Shown: one piece after another, positions 24,601 to 31,000 of the stretch
How the letters are laid out: the number at the start of each line of letters is the position of its first letter
Position numbering within the stretch: position 1 is the stretch's first letter
DNA from: Methylococcaceae bacterium UBA4132
Lineage (GTDB): Bacteria > Pseudomonadota > Gammaproteobacteria > Methylococcales > Methylomonadaceae
Length of the DNA: 31,000 nt
Assembly (NCBI GenBank): GCA_002380945.1
Contig: DFWO01000007.1
Span: 1 to 31,000 of the forward strand
Direction of reading: 5' to 3'
Translations under genes and position numbers: made by a program
The notes under the pieces: generated by a model
The model's database searches: none
Told to the model about the DNA's origin: nothing
The model's input: the letters and a program-made list of their open reading frames with translations, nothing else

Positions 24601-24847
24601 CTTGGTATTAATCGGTTCGTGCATTGATGGCAGTGGTATCAATACCCAAGACACGTTGAAAAATGACAATTTCAAAGCCCATATTGCGTTAAAAGCTTTG
24701 TTGGAATGGTTTACAAAACGCGGTGCGGATCAAAGCATTCGTAATGCAGCATCGAGAGCAATGTCTATTTTTAATACTTGGCAAGCCAGTCAAAAACCGA
24801 TGCCTCATACCATTGATTGGATTAACGATGATGAGATTTACCGATGA
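21620..24847 (+). CDS. DUF1156 adenine-specific DNA methyltransferase, PglX-like
   Basis: This large 1075-aa enzyme opens with the DUF1156 signature: a long lead-in, then KWWARRRSSVFRSMLIAA at about residues 67-84. The S-adenosylmethionine motif is DIFMGGGTT (120-128), and the catalytic motif is TDPPFGG (D681-G686), giving the N6-adenine type. Four Cys pairs (C239/C244, C270/C273, C312/C315, C416/C419) form zinc-ribbon-like inserts between the two motifs, as in the COG1743 'methylase containing a Zn-ribbon' group. The last 250 residues are helical and probably contact the partners. It is the expected modification subunit that marks host DNA, as PglX does. The start overlaps the toxin stop, and its own stop overlaps the next start (ATGA). 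Confidence 0.88.
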   Translation: MATKKELLAQEVAKAVGAGKTVELETVDFNDPNRPKTCLEVDFPILPVNQVAIIEGNAGKPIYQMSKWWARRRSSVFRSMLIAAATKAPEDTSYASKLVWDNYYANHQKKGAFKNIKVADIFMGGGTTLVEGSRLGMQMYGNDLNPVAWFVVKQELANVDLDEVKKLLADIEAEVKPQIMPFYYCDGPNGEKGKWTHLPTKKIMDDDFDPLALTPEQRPEYRYEGPEIIYTFWAKHGPCQVTGCGHRTPIMSSPVMAVKSISVKYWEHHCSQCSESFDVEATAARMASDVPLYVAPNEKPYAVIDAKTGVTCPHCGHSEQVKLGKDKKKKAELSLLVHPDWLAGSAKADANGLPFGGSAQDDAESTARWNQERASKMRLLEVRGNLPDEVTCFETKVTFKTGKEGGTIPKKSSFTCSACGTVQDVLTTIKATGKTGAMAGYAIQGYAPKRDASGAYYGGRFFNSFNNEIAKQYDAAVAEWEKRKNTDLKSYYPYSELPYGFMTHMNNGGIPNHGFTHWWTMFNPRQLLVHSQILKAIVNVGNYDWAIREYVLGAFQQYLRNQCLFTIWNAKADKLEPMFANNNFHPKSTIVENCVFAKLGRGNWASCVEGIIEGQEWDNHPWEVVSNESLKHRAAHIAGEVTGKSEKVYPNDAVIGATISRGSSTELTQFENSSLDLVITDPPFGGLLHYSELSDFFYVWLRLVLKDKYPDFFTAEYTPKAMEAVANKAREPEDPDGFYQRILTQCWREVDRILKPAGILAFTFHHSEDEPWVAVLESLFDAGFYLEATYPIRSDETKGEGAKPGTFGSQTIEYDIIHVCRKRTEEPKPVSWGRMRREVLADVRQLKQMLENHAKEGLPEADLQVIRRGKALEYFSRHYGKVYVDDDKTIGVRDALIGINQLIDEDADKTKEPPPVNAEPVTRLFLRIFDGKTTIERDQLQKFLRGTITTPDKFEQLGWCSEKNKIFTHVDPLAFARDWQGKHKRKLSSDLDQALVLIGSCIDGSGINTQDTLKNDNFKAHIALKALLEWFTKRGADQSIRNAASRAMSIFNTWQASQKPMPHTIDWINDDEIYR

Positions 24848-25344
24848 GAACACTGCGCGATAATGTTTGGCAACGCTGCGGTATAAGCTGGATTTGGGAT
24901 GCTCTGGCGTTGTCTCAAGTCACGCAAGTTGACGCGGTATTTAGTTTGCGCCAGTTTTTACAAACCGTTGGACATTGGTCGGATGATTTGCCGAGTAATA
25001 ACGGCAATACGTTGGTCGTTGCTGGTTTGGATGCGTGCCTTGATTTGTTGATACCGAATGAAGCCGAGCAATGGCTAGATTCAGTGATTAAACCAGCAAT
25101 TTTATCTTTTCAAGACCATTACCAAAGCGATGGGGCGTTGGTTTTCTGGTTGCCATCCGCACAAGGACGCATTAAAGCCAATTCAGCAACCGATGCGATT
25201 ACTTGGCATTGCGCTCATCCTTATGGGCAAGAGTTACTGGATTTTGGACGGATTCTGTGGGGTGAAGCCAGCGAGTACCCGCAAGAAATCCTGCTAAGTA
25301 ATGCTACAAAACCAGCGGGTTTGTTTCATAAACGAATCACTTAG
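24844..25344 (+). CDS. Unrecognised 166-aa protein after the methyltransferase
   Basis: The start overlaps the methyltransferase stop by four bases, so translation is coupled. The protein is rich in Trp and Leu, with ISWIWDALALSQV, LVVAGLDACLDLL, NEAEQWLDSVIKPAI, and DAITWHCAHPYGQELLDFGR near the end. No signal peptide, membrane span or nucleotide-binding motif is visible. I cannot name it. The tight linkage suggests a specificity or assembly subunit of the methyltransferase, which is inference only. Confidence 0.55.
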   Translation: MRTLRDNVWQRCGISWIWDALALSQVTQVDAVFSLRQFLQTVGHWSDDLPSNNGNTLVVAGLDACLDLLIPNEAEQWLDSVIKPAILSFQDHYQSDGALVFWLPSAQGRIKANSATDAITWHCAHPYGQELLDFGRILWGEASEYPQEILLSNATKPAGLFHKRIT

Positions 25345-25353
25345 GACAGCGTT

Positions 25354-26424
25354 ATGAAAACATTACGCACAATTAAAATTGAAGGCTTTAAATCCATTGA
25401 AAGTGCAGAGATAAAATTAGGTGATCTGAATGTCATTATCGGTGCAAACGGTTCAGGTAAATCAAATTTTATTGCCGTATTTCGTTTATTAGAGCGGGTT
25501 TTATCCAAAAATTTACAACTGTTTGTTGCCAGTGAACCAGATCGTTTGCTTTTTCACGGCAGAAAAAAAACACCTGCTTTAGCCTTAGATTTTGCTTTTG
25601 GAAAAAATTCTTACGGCTTTAAACTCAAGGCAGTTAAAGATTCTCTGATTTTTGAATATGAACGGGTTGAATATAGTGGTGCTTGGTCATGGGGAGAGCC
25701 AATTGCAATGGGACATAAGGAAAGTGTTTTACAAGAAGCCGCATCGTTTTATCAAAATAAAATTCCTCAATATGTGTTTCCAAAGGTTAAAAATTTAGCG
25801 GTTTATCATTTTCATGATACTTCAGACGCATCACCCGCAAAACAAACCTGTGATATATCAGATAATAAATTTTTACGACCTGATGCCGCTAATTTAGCAG
25901 CTTATTTATATTTTTTACAACAAAAGCATTCTGTGCATTTTCGTCATATTGAAGAGCATATACGCATAGTTGCACCTTTCTTTGAACAATTTGAACTTGC
26001 TCCTTCTCGGCTTAATGAAAATAAAATTAAACTGGAATGGCGACAAAAAGGTTCTGATGCGTATTTTGATGCTTATTCATTATCGGATGGTACGCTTCGC
26101 TTTATTTGCCTTGCTACTTTGTTATTGCAACCTAGTCCACCCCAATTAATTTTATTGGATGAGCCAGAGTTAGGTTTACATCCTTTTGCTATTCGTCTGT
26201 TGGCTGAAATGCTTGAATCGGCAGCGCGTGAGGTGCAGGTGATACTGGCAACTCAATCAGTGACCTTGCTGGATAATTTTGCACCAGATCAGGTGATTGT
26301 CGCTGAAAACGATGGTTTAAAAACAACGTTTCAACGTTTGGACAAAGAAAAGTTAGCGGATTGGTTAGACGAGTTCAGTCTTGGTGAATTGTGGGAAAAA
26401 AATGTTTTAGGTGGTCGCCCATGA
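25354..26424 (+). CDS. AAA family ATPase (AAA15/21, RecF/OLD-like)
   Basis: The 356-aa ABC-like ATPase opens with the strand-helix TIKIEGFKSIESAEIKLGDL and Walker A GANGSGKSN (about residues 30-38). The signature YSLSDGTLRFICLATLLL lies near residue 240, Walker B is LILLDEPELGLHPF (D269, E270), and the H-region is VILATQSVTLLDNF. The coiled-coil insert of SMC/Rad50 is absent, as in OLD, RloA and AriA-type proteins. AGGAC precedes the ATG. Its stop codon overlaps the start of the DUF4276 gene, forming an ATPase plus TOPRIM-like pair. Such pairs act as phage sensors and effectors (for example PARIS AriA/AriB), but this one is not that exact family. Confidence 0.85.
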   Translation: MKTLRTIKIEGFKSIESAEIKLGDLNVIIGANGSGKSNFIAVFRLLERVLSKNLQLFVASEPDRLLFHGRKKTPALALDFAFGKNSYGFKLKAVKDSLIFEYERVEYSGAWSWGEPIAMGHKESVLQEAASFYQNKIPQYVFPKVKNLAVYHFHDTSDASPAKQTCDISDNKFLRPDAANLAAYLYFLQQKHSVHFRHIEEHIRIVAPFFEQFELAPSRLNENKIKLEWRQKGSDAYFDAYSLSDGTLRFICLATLLLQPSPPQLILLDEPELGLHPFAIRLLAEMLESAAREVQVILATQSVTLLDNFAPDQVIVAENDGLKTTFQRLDKEKLADWLDEFSLGELWEKNVLGGRP

Positions 26425-27095
26425 CACGGCTGTTAATATTGGTAGAAGGGCAATCTGAAGAGATATTTGTCAAACAAACGCTTACGCCTTATTTGGCGGA
26501 TTATGGGGTTTATGTCCAACCACCTGCATTAATTTGGACTAAAAGAATGCCTGATGGTGGTGGATTTCGAGGAGGCGTTTCTAATTGGAATCAAATGTAT
26601 AAAAATTTGCGACCGCTCATTAACGATTCTAATGCGTGGGTAACAACATTGCTTGATTTTTATGGATTACCCGATGATTTCCCCCGTTATTTAGAATTAC
26701 TAAACAGCTCTACTGCACCGCAAAATAAGGTCATTCAGTTACAAGAAAGTTTTGCAACAGCCGTTAAAAATCCCGCTCGATTTATACCTTTCTTAGCCTT
26801 GCATGAATTCGAGGCATGGTTATTTTCTTCACCAGAAATTATTGCTGAACATTTTGGTAATTCTTTAATTACTGCAAAAATTAAAAAAGCCATTGAATTA
26901 GCAGGTGAACCAGAACTTATTAATCACGGCACTGACACACATCCTAAAACACGGTTAAAAGCTCTGAATGTGGGTTATAAAGAAACCTCGGATGGCGCAA
27001 CATTGATGCAAAAAATTGGTATTGCCAACATAAAGGCGGCTTGTCCACACTTTGCTCTGTGGTTAAACCAGCTTGAAAAATTGGGTGAAGTGTAA
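26421..27095 (+). CDS. DUF4276 TOPRIM-like protein
   Basis: The 224-aa protein starts at the ATGA overlap with the ATPase gene (26421); an upstream start would add ten residues without homology. TOPRIM-style acidic sites are visible: LLILVEGQSEEIFVKQTL (E9, E13 or E14) at the first strand and TTLLDFYGLPDDFP (D79, D85, D86) at the next. A conserved FLALHEFEAWLFSSPEII follows. DUF4276 proteins commonly pair with AAA ATPases of the RecF/OLD type, and the two together resemble a split OLD nuclease. The probable role is metal-dependent nuclease or effector activated by the ATPase. Nuclease activity is inferred from fold likeness, not known for this protein. Confidence 0.75.
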   Translation: MTRLLILVEGQSEEIFVKQTLTPYLADYGVYVQPPALIWTKRMPDGGGFRGGVSNWNQMYKNLRPLINDSNAWVTTLLDFYGLPDDFPRYLELLNSSTAPQNKVIQLQESFATAVKNPARFIPFLALHEFEAWLFSSPEIIAEHFGNSLITAKIKKAIELAGEPELINHGTDTHPKTRLKALNVGYKETSDGATLMQKIGIANIKAACPHFALWLNQLEKLGEV

Positions 27096-27101
27096 AAACA
27101 G

Positions 27102-29867
27102 ATGGGAACAGTAAACTTTTTACCTGGTCAGCGCATTACTCATAGTGAGTTTGGGCAAGGCGTTGTTCTCGATAGCCCTCAAAATGGTTACGTTCGGGCT
27201 TTTTTTAGCCTAGGTGAACGCCGTGTTCCTGTTAATGCCATTCAATGTGAATTGTCCCGTACCGAGCGCGTTCTTCGTTCAGTAGATAGCGGTAGTAACC
27301 GCGCTAAAAAAGCATGGTTGTGTTATGAAGCTCATGCTATCCCGATTATGGAAAGTGCATCAGCTCTCACTTCTGCAAAAATTGATTTGTTACCCCATCA
27401 AGTTGTATTAACCCATCGAGTAACTACCGCTTCACCTAGACGATTTTTGATTGCAGACGAAGTAGGTTTAGGTAAAACCATTGAAACCGCATTAATCTTG
27501 CGTGAGCTTGCTAGTCGTGGTGAATTAAAACGGGCATTAATGATTGTTCCTGCTGGTTTGGTCAATAACTGGCATCGTGAATTAAACGAGGTTTTCAATC
27601 TTGATTTTGAAGTATTTGGTTCAGAAGGCGATATTACCGACCGTAAAACCAATGCGTTTGCTAAACATGATCTATTGATTGCCAGTATTGATACATTAAA
27701 ACGCCCATCTCGAATTAAACGCTTGTTAGATGCGCCGCGTTGGGATTTAGTAGTATTTGATGAAGCTCATCACATCACCGCTCATCGCATTGGCAATAAG
27801 GTACGCAAGACTGAAAATTATAAACTCGCTGAAGCGATTAAAAATCATAGCCGCGATTTGTTGTTACTATCGGCAACACCACACCAAGGTAATCACTTTC
27901 AATTCTGGATGCTAATACAGCTACTAAATCCAATCTTGTTTGGCAGTGCTGAAGAAATGTTGGAAAACCGTTATCGCCTAAATACGGTAATGATACGCCG
28001 TACTAAAGCCGATGCCTGTCAACCCGATGGTTCACCGCTATTTGCTAGACGTTGGGTACATACGGAATCCTTCGTGATGAATACTGAGGAAGTCCGATTT
28101 TATGAAAAATTGCGTGAGTATTTAGAAGATGGTTTTGATTTAGCGCGTCGTCAAGGTAACAAAGGGCGGGCATTAGGCTTTTTAATGGTCATTTTTCAGA
28201 AAATTGCAGCCTCAAGTTTTGCCGCTGTACGCAGAACCTTAAAACGTAGGTTACTCATGCTAACACTGCACGAGGCTTTATTGCGCGATAAAGAGTTAGA
28301 TATTGATGGACGTGAGCGACTAATTGATGAAGCACGAGAACTCATTCATGAGGAATTTAATTTGCCACGCGACAATATGGGACGCATTGAAGTAGATCGC
28401 GTATTAGTTGATTTGAAATATCGTTTAATTAAAAAATTAGATGAAGAAGCATTAGAGTTTGCATCTGATCCCTATGGCAGTGAATTTTCAGCCACACAGG
28501 CTGAAGAAGCGGTATCTGCTGTAGTTGATCTACATTTACCTGAAGAACGACTTCGGATTAGTGATTTGCTTAATACCTTTCCCCAACAACGAGAAAGTAA
28601 AATTCAAAAGTTACTTGATGGTATCGGTGCGTTATGGCGACAAAACCAAAATGAGAAAATTGTTGTCTTTGCCACTTATCTTGGTACAGTCAATTTAATT
28701 GAACGAGAAATCAATCAAATGTTTCCAAATCAAGGCGTAGTTGTACTTCGAGGTGGTGATCATGGTGCAAAAGTAGCCGCTGAACGCCGTTTTCGTCAAG
28801 CGAATGGACCGCGCATATTAGTTTGTACAGCCGCTGGACGTGAAGGTATTAATCTTCAATTTGCCCGTGTTCTATTTAATTTTGATTTGCCTTGGAATCC
28901 AATGGATATAGAGCAACGTATCGGACGTATTCATCGCTACGGACAAAATCATACCGCTCAAGTTTATAACCTCGTATTATCCGATACCATTGAAGGGCGT
29001 ATATTCCTATTATTAGATGAAAAGCTCACAGAAATTGCACGAACTGTTGGAAAATTAGATGAACAAGGAAAAGTTGCAGAAGATTTGCGTATGCAAATTC
29101 TTGGTCAGCTATCAGAGCGGCTTAATTATGATCGTTTATATCAGGAGGCTTTATCTGACCATGAATTAAAGCGTACACGATTGGAACTTGAAGCTGCTTT
29201 GTCGAATTCACGCGAAGCACGACAGGTTGTGTTTGATTTGTTTCAGGACTTGGATAGATTCAGCCTTGATGATTACAAACCTTTTTCAGATACATCATCA
29301 AGTTTAGAGAGAGTTATACATTTTATTTCTGTCGCTGTTGAAGATCGTCGACAACGTATGACTTACGAAGGTGAAGAGACTTATGATCTTGTTACAGCCG
29401 ATGGAATAAATTTAGCAAAATTTACGACAAATCGAGATATGGCAACTAACAATGACAACATTGAACTTGTAGGAATTGATCACCCAATAGTTCAAGAAGA
29501 ACTAATCCATTGGCGTAATTTACCGCCAGAAGATATTGGGATTGTCGTTAAAGGTGATATGAGTAATTGTGTTGTATTATCTTTTTGGTTAATTGAAGTC
29601 TTAATGGCTAATGGTGAACAACGTATTGCAATACAGACAATTGCTATTAAACAAGATGGAACAAGAGTTCCTGTAGTTGAACAACAAAGTGAACGCTATC
29701 TGCAAGCCCAAACAACAAGTAAACCAATGCTTTCAATTAATCAGCGATTAGAAATTTTTTCACAGTTTATTGAGCCAACACTACAGCGTGAACTTAAACA
29801 TAAAGGAACTACTAACGGTGATGGCAGTTATTCTGCTGAATTGATTGGTTATGTAGAAATTGTTTAA
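27102..29867 (+). CDS. SNF2-type DNA helicase/translocase, BrxHII/DrmD-like
   Basis: The 921-aa superfamily 2 protein has the SNF2 motifs in order. The N-terminus, GQRITHSEFGQGVVLDS, looks like a small Tudor-like domain. Next come motif I DEVGLGKT (about 119-126), motif II DEAHH (220-224), motif III LSATPHQG (256-263), then LVCTAAGREGINLQ (about 570) and motif VI QRIGRIHRYGQ (about 605-615). The C-terminal 250 residues are charged and helical. Relatives are the SNF2 helicases of BREX type 3 (BrxHII), DISARM (DrmD) and bacterial RapA. It should translocate on double-stranded DNA and is probably the component that acts on invading DNA. It is the last intact gene of the operon, seven bases after the DUF4276 gene. 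Confidence 0.85.
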   Translation: MGTVNFLPGQRITHSEFGQGVVLDSPQNGYVRAFFSLGERRVPVNAIQCELSRTERVLRSVDSGSNRAKKAWLCYEAHAIPIMESASALTSAKIDLLPHQVVLTHRVTTASPRRFLIADEVGLGKTIETALILRELASRGELKRALMIVPAGLVNNWHRELNEVFNLDFEVFGSEGDITDRKTNAFAKHDLLIASIDTLKRPSRIKRLLDAPRWDLVVFDEAHHITAHRIGNKVRKTENYKLAEAIKNHSRDLLLLSATPHQGNHFQFWMLIQLLNPILFGSAEEMLENRYRLNTVMIRRTKADACQPDGSPLFARRWVHTESFVMNTEEVRFYEKLREYLEDGFDLARRQGNKGRALGFLMVIFQKIAASSFAAVRRTLKRRLLMLTLHEALLRDKELDIDGRERLIDEARELIHEEFNLPRDNMGRIEVDRVLVDLKYRLIKKLDEEALEFASDPYGSEFSATQAEEAVSAVVDLHLPEERLRISDLLNTFPQQRESKIQKLLDGIGALWRQNQNEKIVVFATYLGTVNLIEREINQMFPNQGVVVLRGGDHGAKVAAERRFRQANGPRILVCTAAGREGINLQFARVLFNFDLPWNPMDIEQRIGRIHRYGQNHTAQVYNLVLSDTIEGRIFLLLDEKLTEIARTVGKLDEQGKVAEDLRMQILGQLSERLNYDRLYQEALSDHELKRTRLELEAALSNSREARQVVFDLFQDLDRFSLDDYKPFSDTSSSLERVIHFISVAVEDRRQRMTYEGEETYDLVTADGINLAKFTTNRDMATNNDNIELVGIDHPIVQEELIHWRNLPPEDIGIVVKGDMSNCVVLSFWLIEVLMANGEQRIAIQTIAIKQDGTRVPVVEQQSERYLQAQTTSKPMLSINQRLEIFSQFIEPTLQRELKHKGTTNGDGSYSAELIGYVEIV

Positions 29868-29873
29868 TAACAT

Positions 29874-30152
29874 TTGAGAAGGTATCCTGAATTTTGTGGC
29901 AAGTCACATGGCGTTAAAACCCCCGATGCTTTCTGGAAAGTTATAGTGCGGGGTACAGGTCAAAATGAACGGGCAATCGCGTGGATTGTGCCGAATACAA
30001 CCGAAGCTACCCGCAAAAACTTGGATAGCTACCTAGTGACGGTTAATGAAATTGAACATGTTACAGGTGAAAAAATCCCAGTAGCGGACTATGCGAAACA
30101 CGACAAGCCAAGTGTATCATGGTTGATACCGCATGGTTGTAATAAGAGTTAG
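29874..30152 (+). pseudogene. 3' remnant of a DNA/RNA non-specific endonuclease gene
   Basis: The 92-aa frame matches the C-terminal third of NUC1-type DNA/RNA non-specific endonucleases: GKSHGVKTPDAFWKVIV, RAIAWIVPN, and a TVNEIEHVTGEKIPV tail. The catalytic DRGH-type motif and metal-binding Asn would lie upstream and are absent, so it is not an active enzyme. The frame is the same as the helicase frame, separated by two stop codons at 29865-29870, and begins with TTG at best. It marks a deletion joint at the right edge of the defence operon, beside the IS6 element. Confidence 0.6.
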
Positions 30153-30201
30153 CTTATTCCTTAACGGGATTTATATTCCGTTTCGTCTATCGACCCCAGC
30201 T

Positions 30202-30233
30202 GGTTCTGTCGCAAACTCATCAAACGTTTGCGA
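30202..30233. repeat. Left IS6 terminal repeat with subterminal hairpin
   Basis: The terminal repeat GGTTCTGTCGCAAA (30202-30215) is followed at 30226-30233 by GTTTGCGA, the exact complement of TCGCAAAC at 30209-30216, so the inner part of the repeat can fold on itself with a 9-base loop. The right end lacks this feature. Confidence 0.75.
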
Positions 30234-30263
30234 TAATAGTAAGAATTTGAGCAGACCAACAGC

Positions 30264-30947
30264 ATGATCAGTTTTCGTGGCAGCCATTATCCAAAAGAAG
30301 CTATCCTTTACGCGGTTTATTTTTATGTACGTTATGGCGTTTCCTACCGGGATTTGGAAGAAATCCTAGCTGAACGCAGCATCACGGTCGATCATTCCAC
30401 GTTAAATCGTTGGGTCATTCGGTATTCAGCTATGATTGCTGAAGCCGCCATGAAAAAGAAACAGCCGACTTCAGGCTCTTGGCGGGTGGACGAGACCTAC
30501 ATAAAAGTTAAAGGTCAATGGATGTATTATTACAGGGCGATTGACAAGCACGGCAACACGTTGGACTTTATGCTGTCGGAACATCGGGACGAAGAGGCGG
30601 CCACCCGATTTTTTAAACAAGCGATCAATAACAATGGTCTGCCCAGTCGTGTCGTCATCGATAAGAGCGGTGCTAACGAAGCGGGTTTATTGAACATGAA
30701 TATCTTGTTATTCCTAGTCGGATGGCACCATTTGATTGAGATACTTCAGGTCAAATACTTGAATAACCGAATTGAACAGGATCATCGCTTCATCAAAAGG
30801 CTAACCAGACCGATGTTGGGATTCAAGGCGTTTAATTCAGCTCAAGCTACCTTAGCGGGTATTGAAGTGGCGCATATGATCCGAAAGGGTCAGTTGTCGC
30901 AAATCGGTGTTCCTGCTTACCAGCAATTTATGGCGTTAGCAGGATAG
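30264..30947 (+). CDS. IS6-family DDE transposase
   Basis: The 227-aa protein is of normal length for the family. The N-terminal region (about residues 15-60) has the helix-turn-helix and ends VDHSTLNRWVIRYS. The catalytic triad is D76 in WRVDETYIKVKG, D133 in VVIDKSGANEAGL and E171 in LNNRIEQDHRFIKR, followed by the conserved LTRPMLGFKAFNSAQATLAG. The spacing of 37 residues between D133 and E171 is close to the family norm. No frameshift is seen, so it should be active. Confidence 0.95.
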   Translation: MISFRGSHYPKEAILYAVYFYVRYGVSYRDLEEILAERSITVDHSTLNRWVIRYSAMIAEAAMKKKQPTSGSWRVDETYIKVKGQWMYYYRAIDKHGNTLDFMLSEHRDEEAATRFFKQAINNNGLPSRVVIDKSGANEAGLLNMNILLFLVGWHHLIEILQVKYLNNRIEQDHRFIKRLTRPMLGFKAFNSAQATLAGIEVAHMIRKGQLSQIGVPAYQQFMALAG

Positions 30948-30986
30948 CTCTGTCCAGCAGAAGGCCGGCTTTTGCTTTCCGAAAAA

Positions 30987-31000
30987 TTTGCGACAGAACC
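30987..31000 (-). repeat. Right IS6 terminal repeat
   Basis: Read on the minus strand the last 14 bases of the window are GGTTCTGTCGCAAA, an exact match to the left end. The window therefore stops exactly at the end of the element. Confidence 0.93.

Larger units (their letters stand above)
30202..31000 (+). mobile_element. Complete IS6-family insertion sequence
   Basis: The 799-bp element has perfect 14-bp terminal repeats, GGTTCTGTCGCAAA at 30202-30215 and its complement at 30987-31000, closely resembling IS6-family ends. It contains one transposase gene that fills the element. Left-flank bases CCCCAGCT (30194-30201) would be duplicated after 31000 if the 8-bp target repeat is intact, but the window ends there. 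Such elements transpose replicatively and form cointegrates, and they often recruit neighbouring genes. Confidence 0.93.

Noticed and set aside
25354..27095. Canonical PARIS or Gabija
   Set aside because: The second protein is of the DUF4276 type, not DUF4435 (AriB), and no UvrD-like GajB is present; only a general likeness to ATPase/TOPRIM pairs is claimed.
14041..29867. DISARM system
   Set aside because: An SNF2 helicase and methyltransferase are present, but no DUF1998 protein (DrmB) or phospholipase-D-type DrmC is seen. The PglZ and DUF499 proteins point to BREX/Pgl instead.

Overview
The window reads as mobile, accessory DNA from a gammaproteobacterium. That assignment is weak. It rests on gene style and base composition, and methanotroph- or sulfur-oxidiser-type genomes come to mind; no rRNA, tRNA or housekeeping gene is present to test it. 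Plasmid-type genes in the middle (a ParA-like half protein, an overlapping partner, iteron-like repeats) suggest a plasmid or an integrated plasmid remnant. Both window edges coincide with the exact end of a transposable element.

Region 1 (1-7793) is a complete Tn3-family transposon with 38-bp terminal inverted repeats (36 of 38 positions match), a 996-aa transposase, a divergent serine resolvase and a cargo. The cargo is a leftward operon (EthD-family protein, AhpD/carboxymuconolactone-decarboxylase-like protein, membrane-anchored PHB-depolymerase-type hydrolase) divergent from a LysR regulator. The LysR operator sequence is present again, inverted, on the far side of lysR, beside small or decayed reading frames. 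The right end of the transposon cuts off a small winged-helix gene.

Region 2 (7794-14040) is plasmid-like and poorly conserved: the truncated winged-helix gene with a palindromic operator, about 780 bp of structured non-coding DNA with two covarying hairpins, a ParA-like C-terminal half with an overlapping partner gene, two unrecognised genes around an iteron-like array, a ZIP-type metal transporter, a minimal tyrosine recombinase, and the 3' fragment of a second copy of that recombinase.

Region 3 (14041-29867) is the main interest. It holds thirteen rightward genes that are almost all overlapping or only a few bases apart, in two blocks. Block A: a TIGR04255 protein, a membrane-plus-HTH protein and an unrecognised 291-aa protein. 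Block B: DUF499 ATPase (BrxC/PglY-like), small PglZ-domain protein, second TIGR04255 protein, 93-aa protein, PemK/MazF-type toxin, DUF1156 adenine methyltransferase (PglX-like), unrecognised 166-aa protein, AAA ATPase, DUF4276 (TOPRIM-like) protein and SNF2-type helicase. The ATPase, PglZ, methyltransferase and helicase set is a BREX/Pgl-like DNA-modification defence core, closest in content to type 3 BREX. It lacks recognisable BrxA, BrxB, BrxF and BrxL, and it contains a toxin pair and an ATPase/TOPRIM pair that look like nested back-up abortive modules.

Region 4 (29868-31000) holds a 3' remnant of a DNA/RNA non-specific endonuclease gene and a complete IS6-family insertion sequence.
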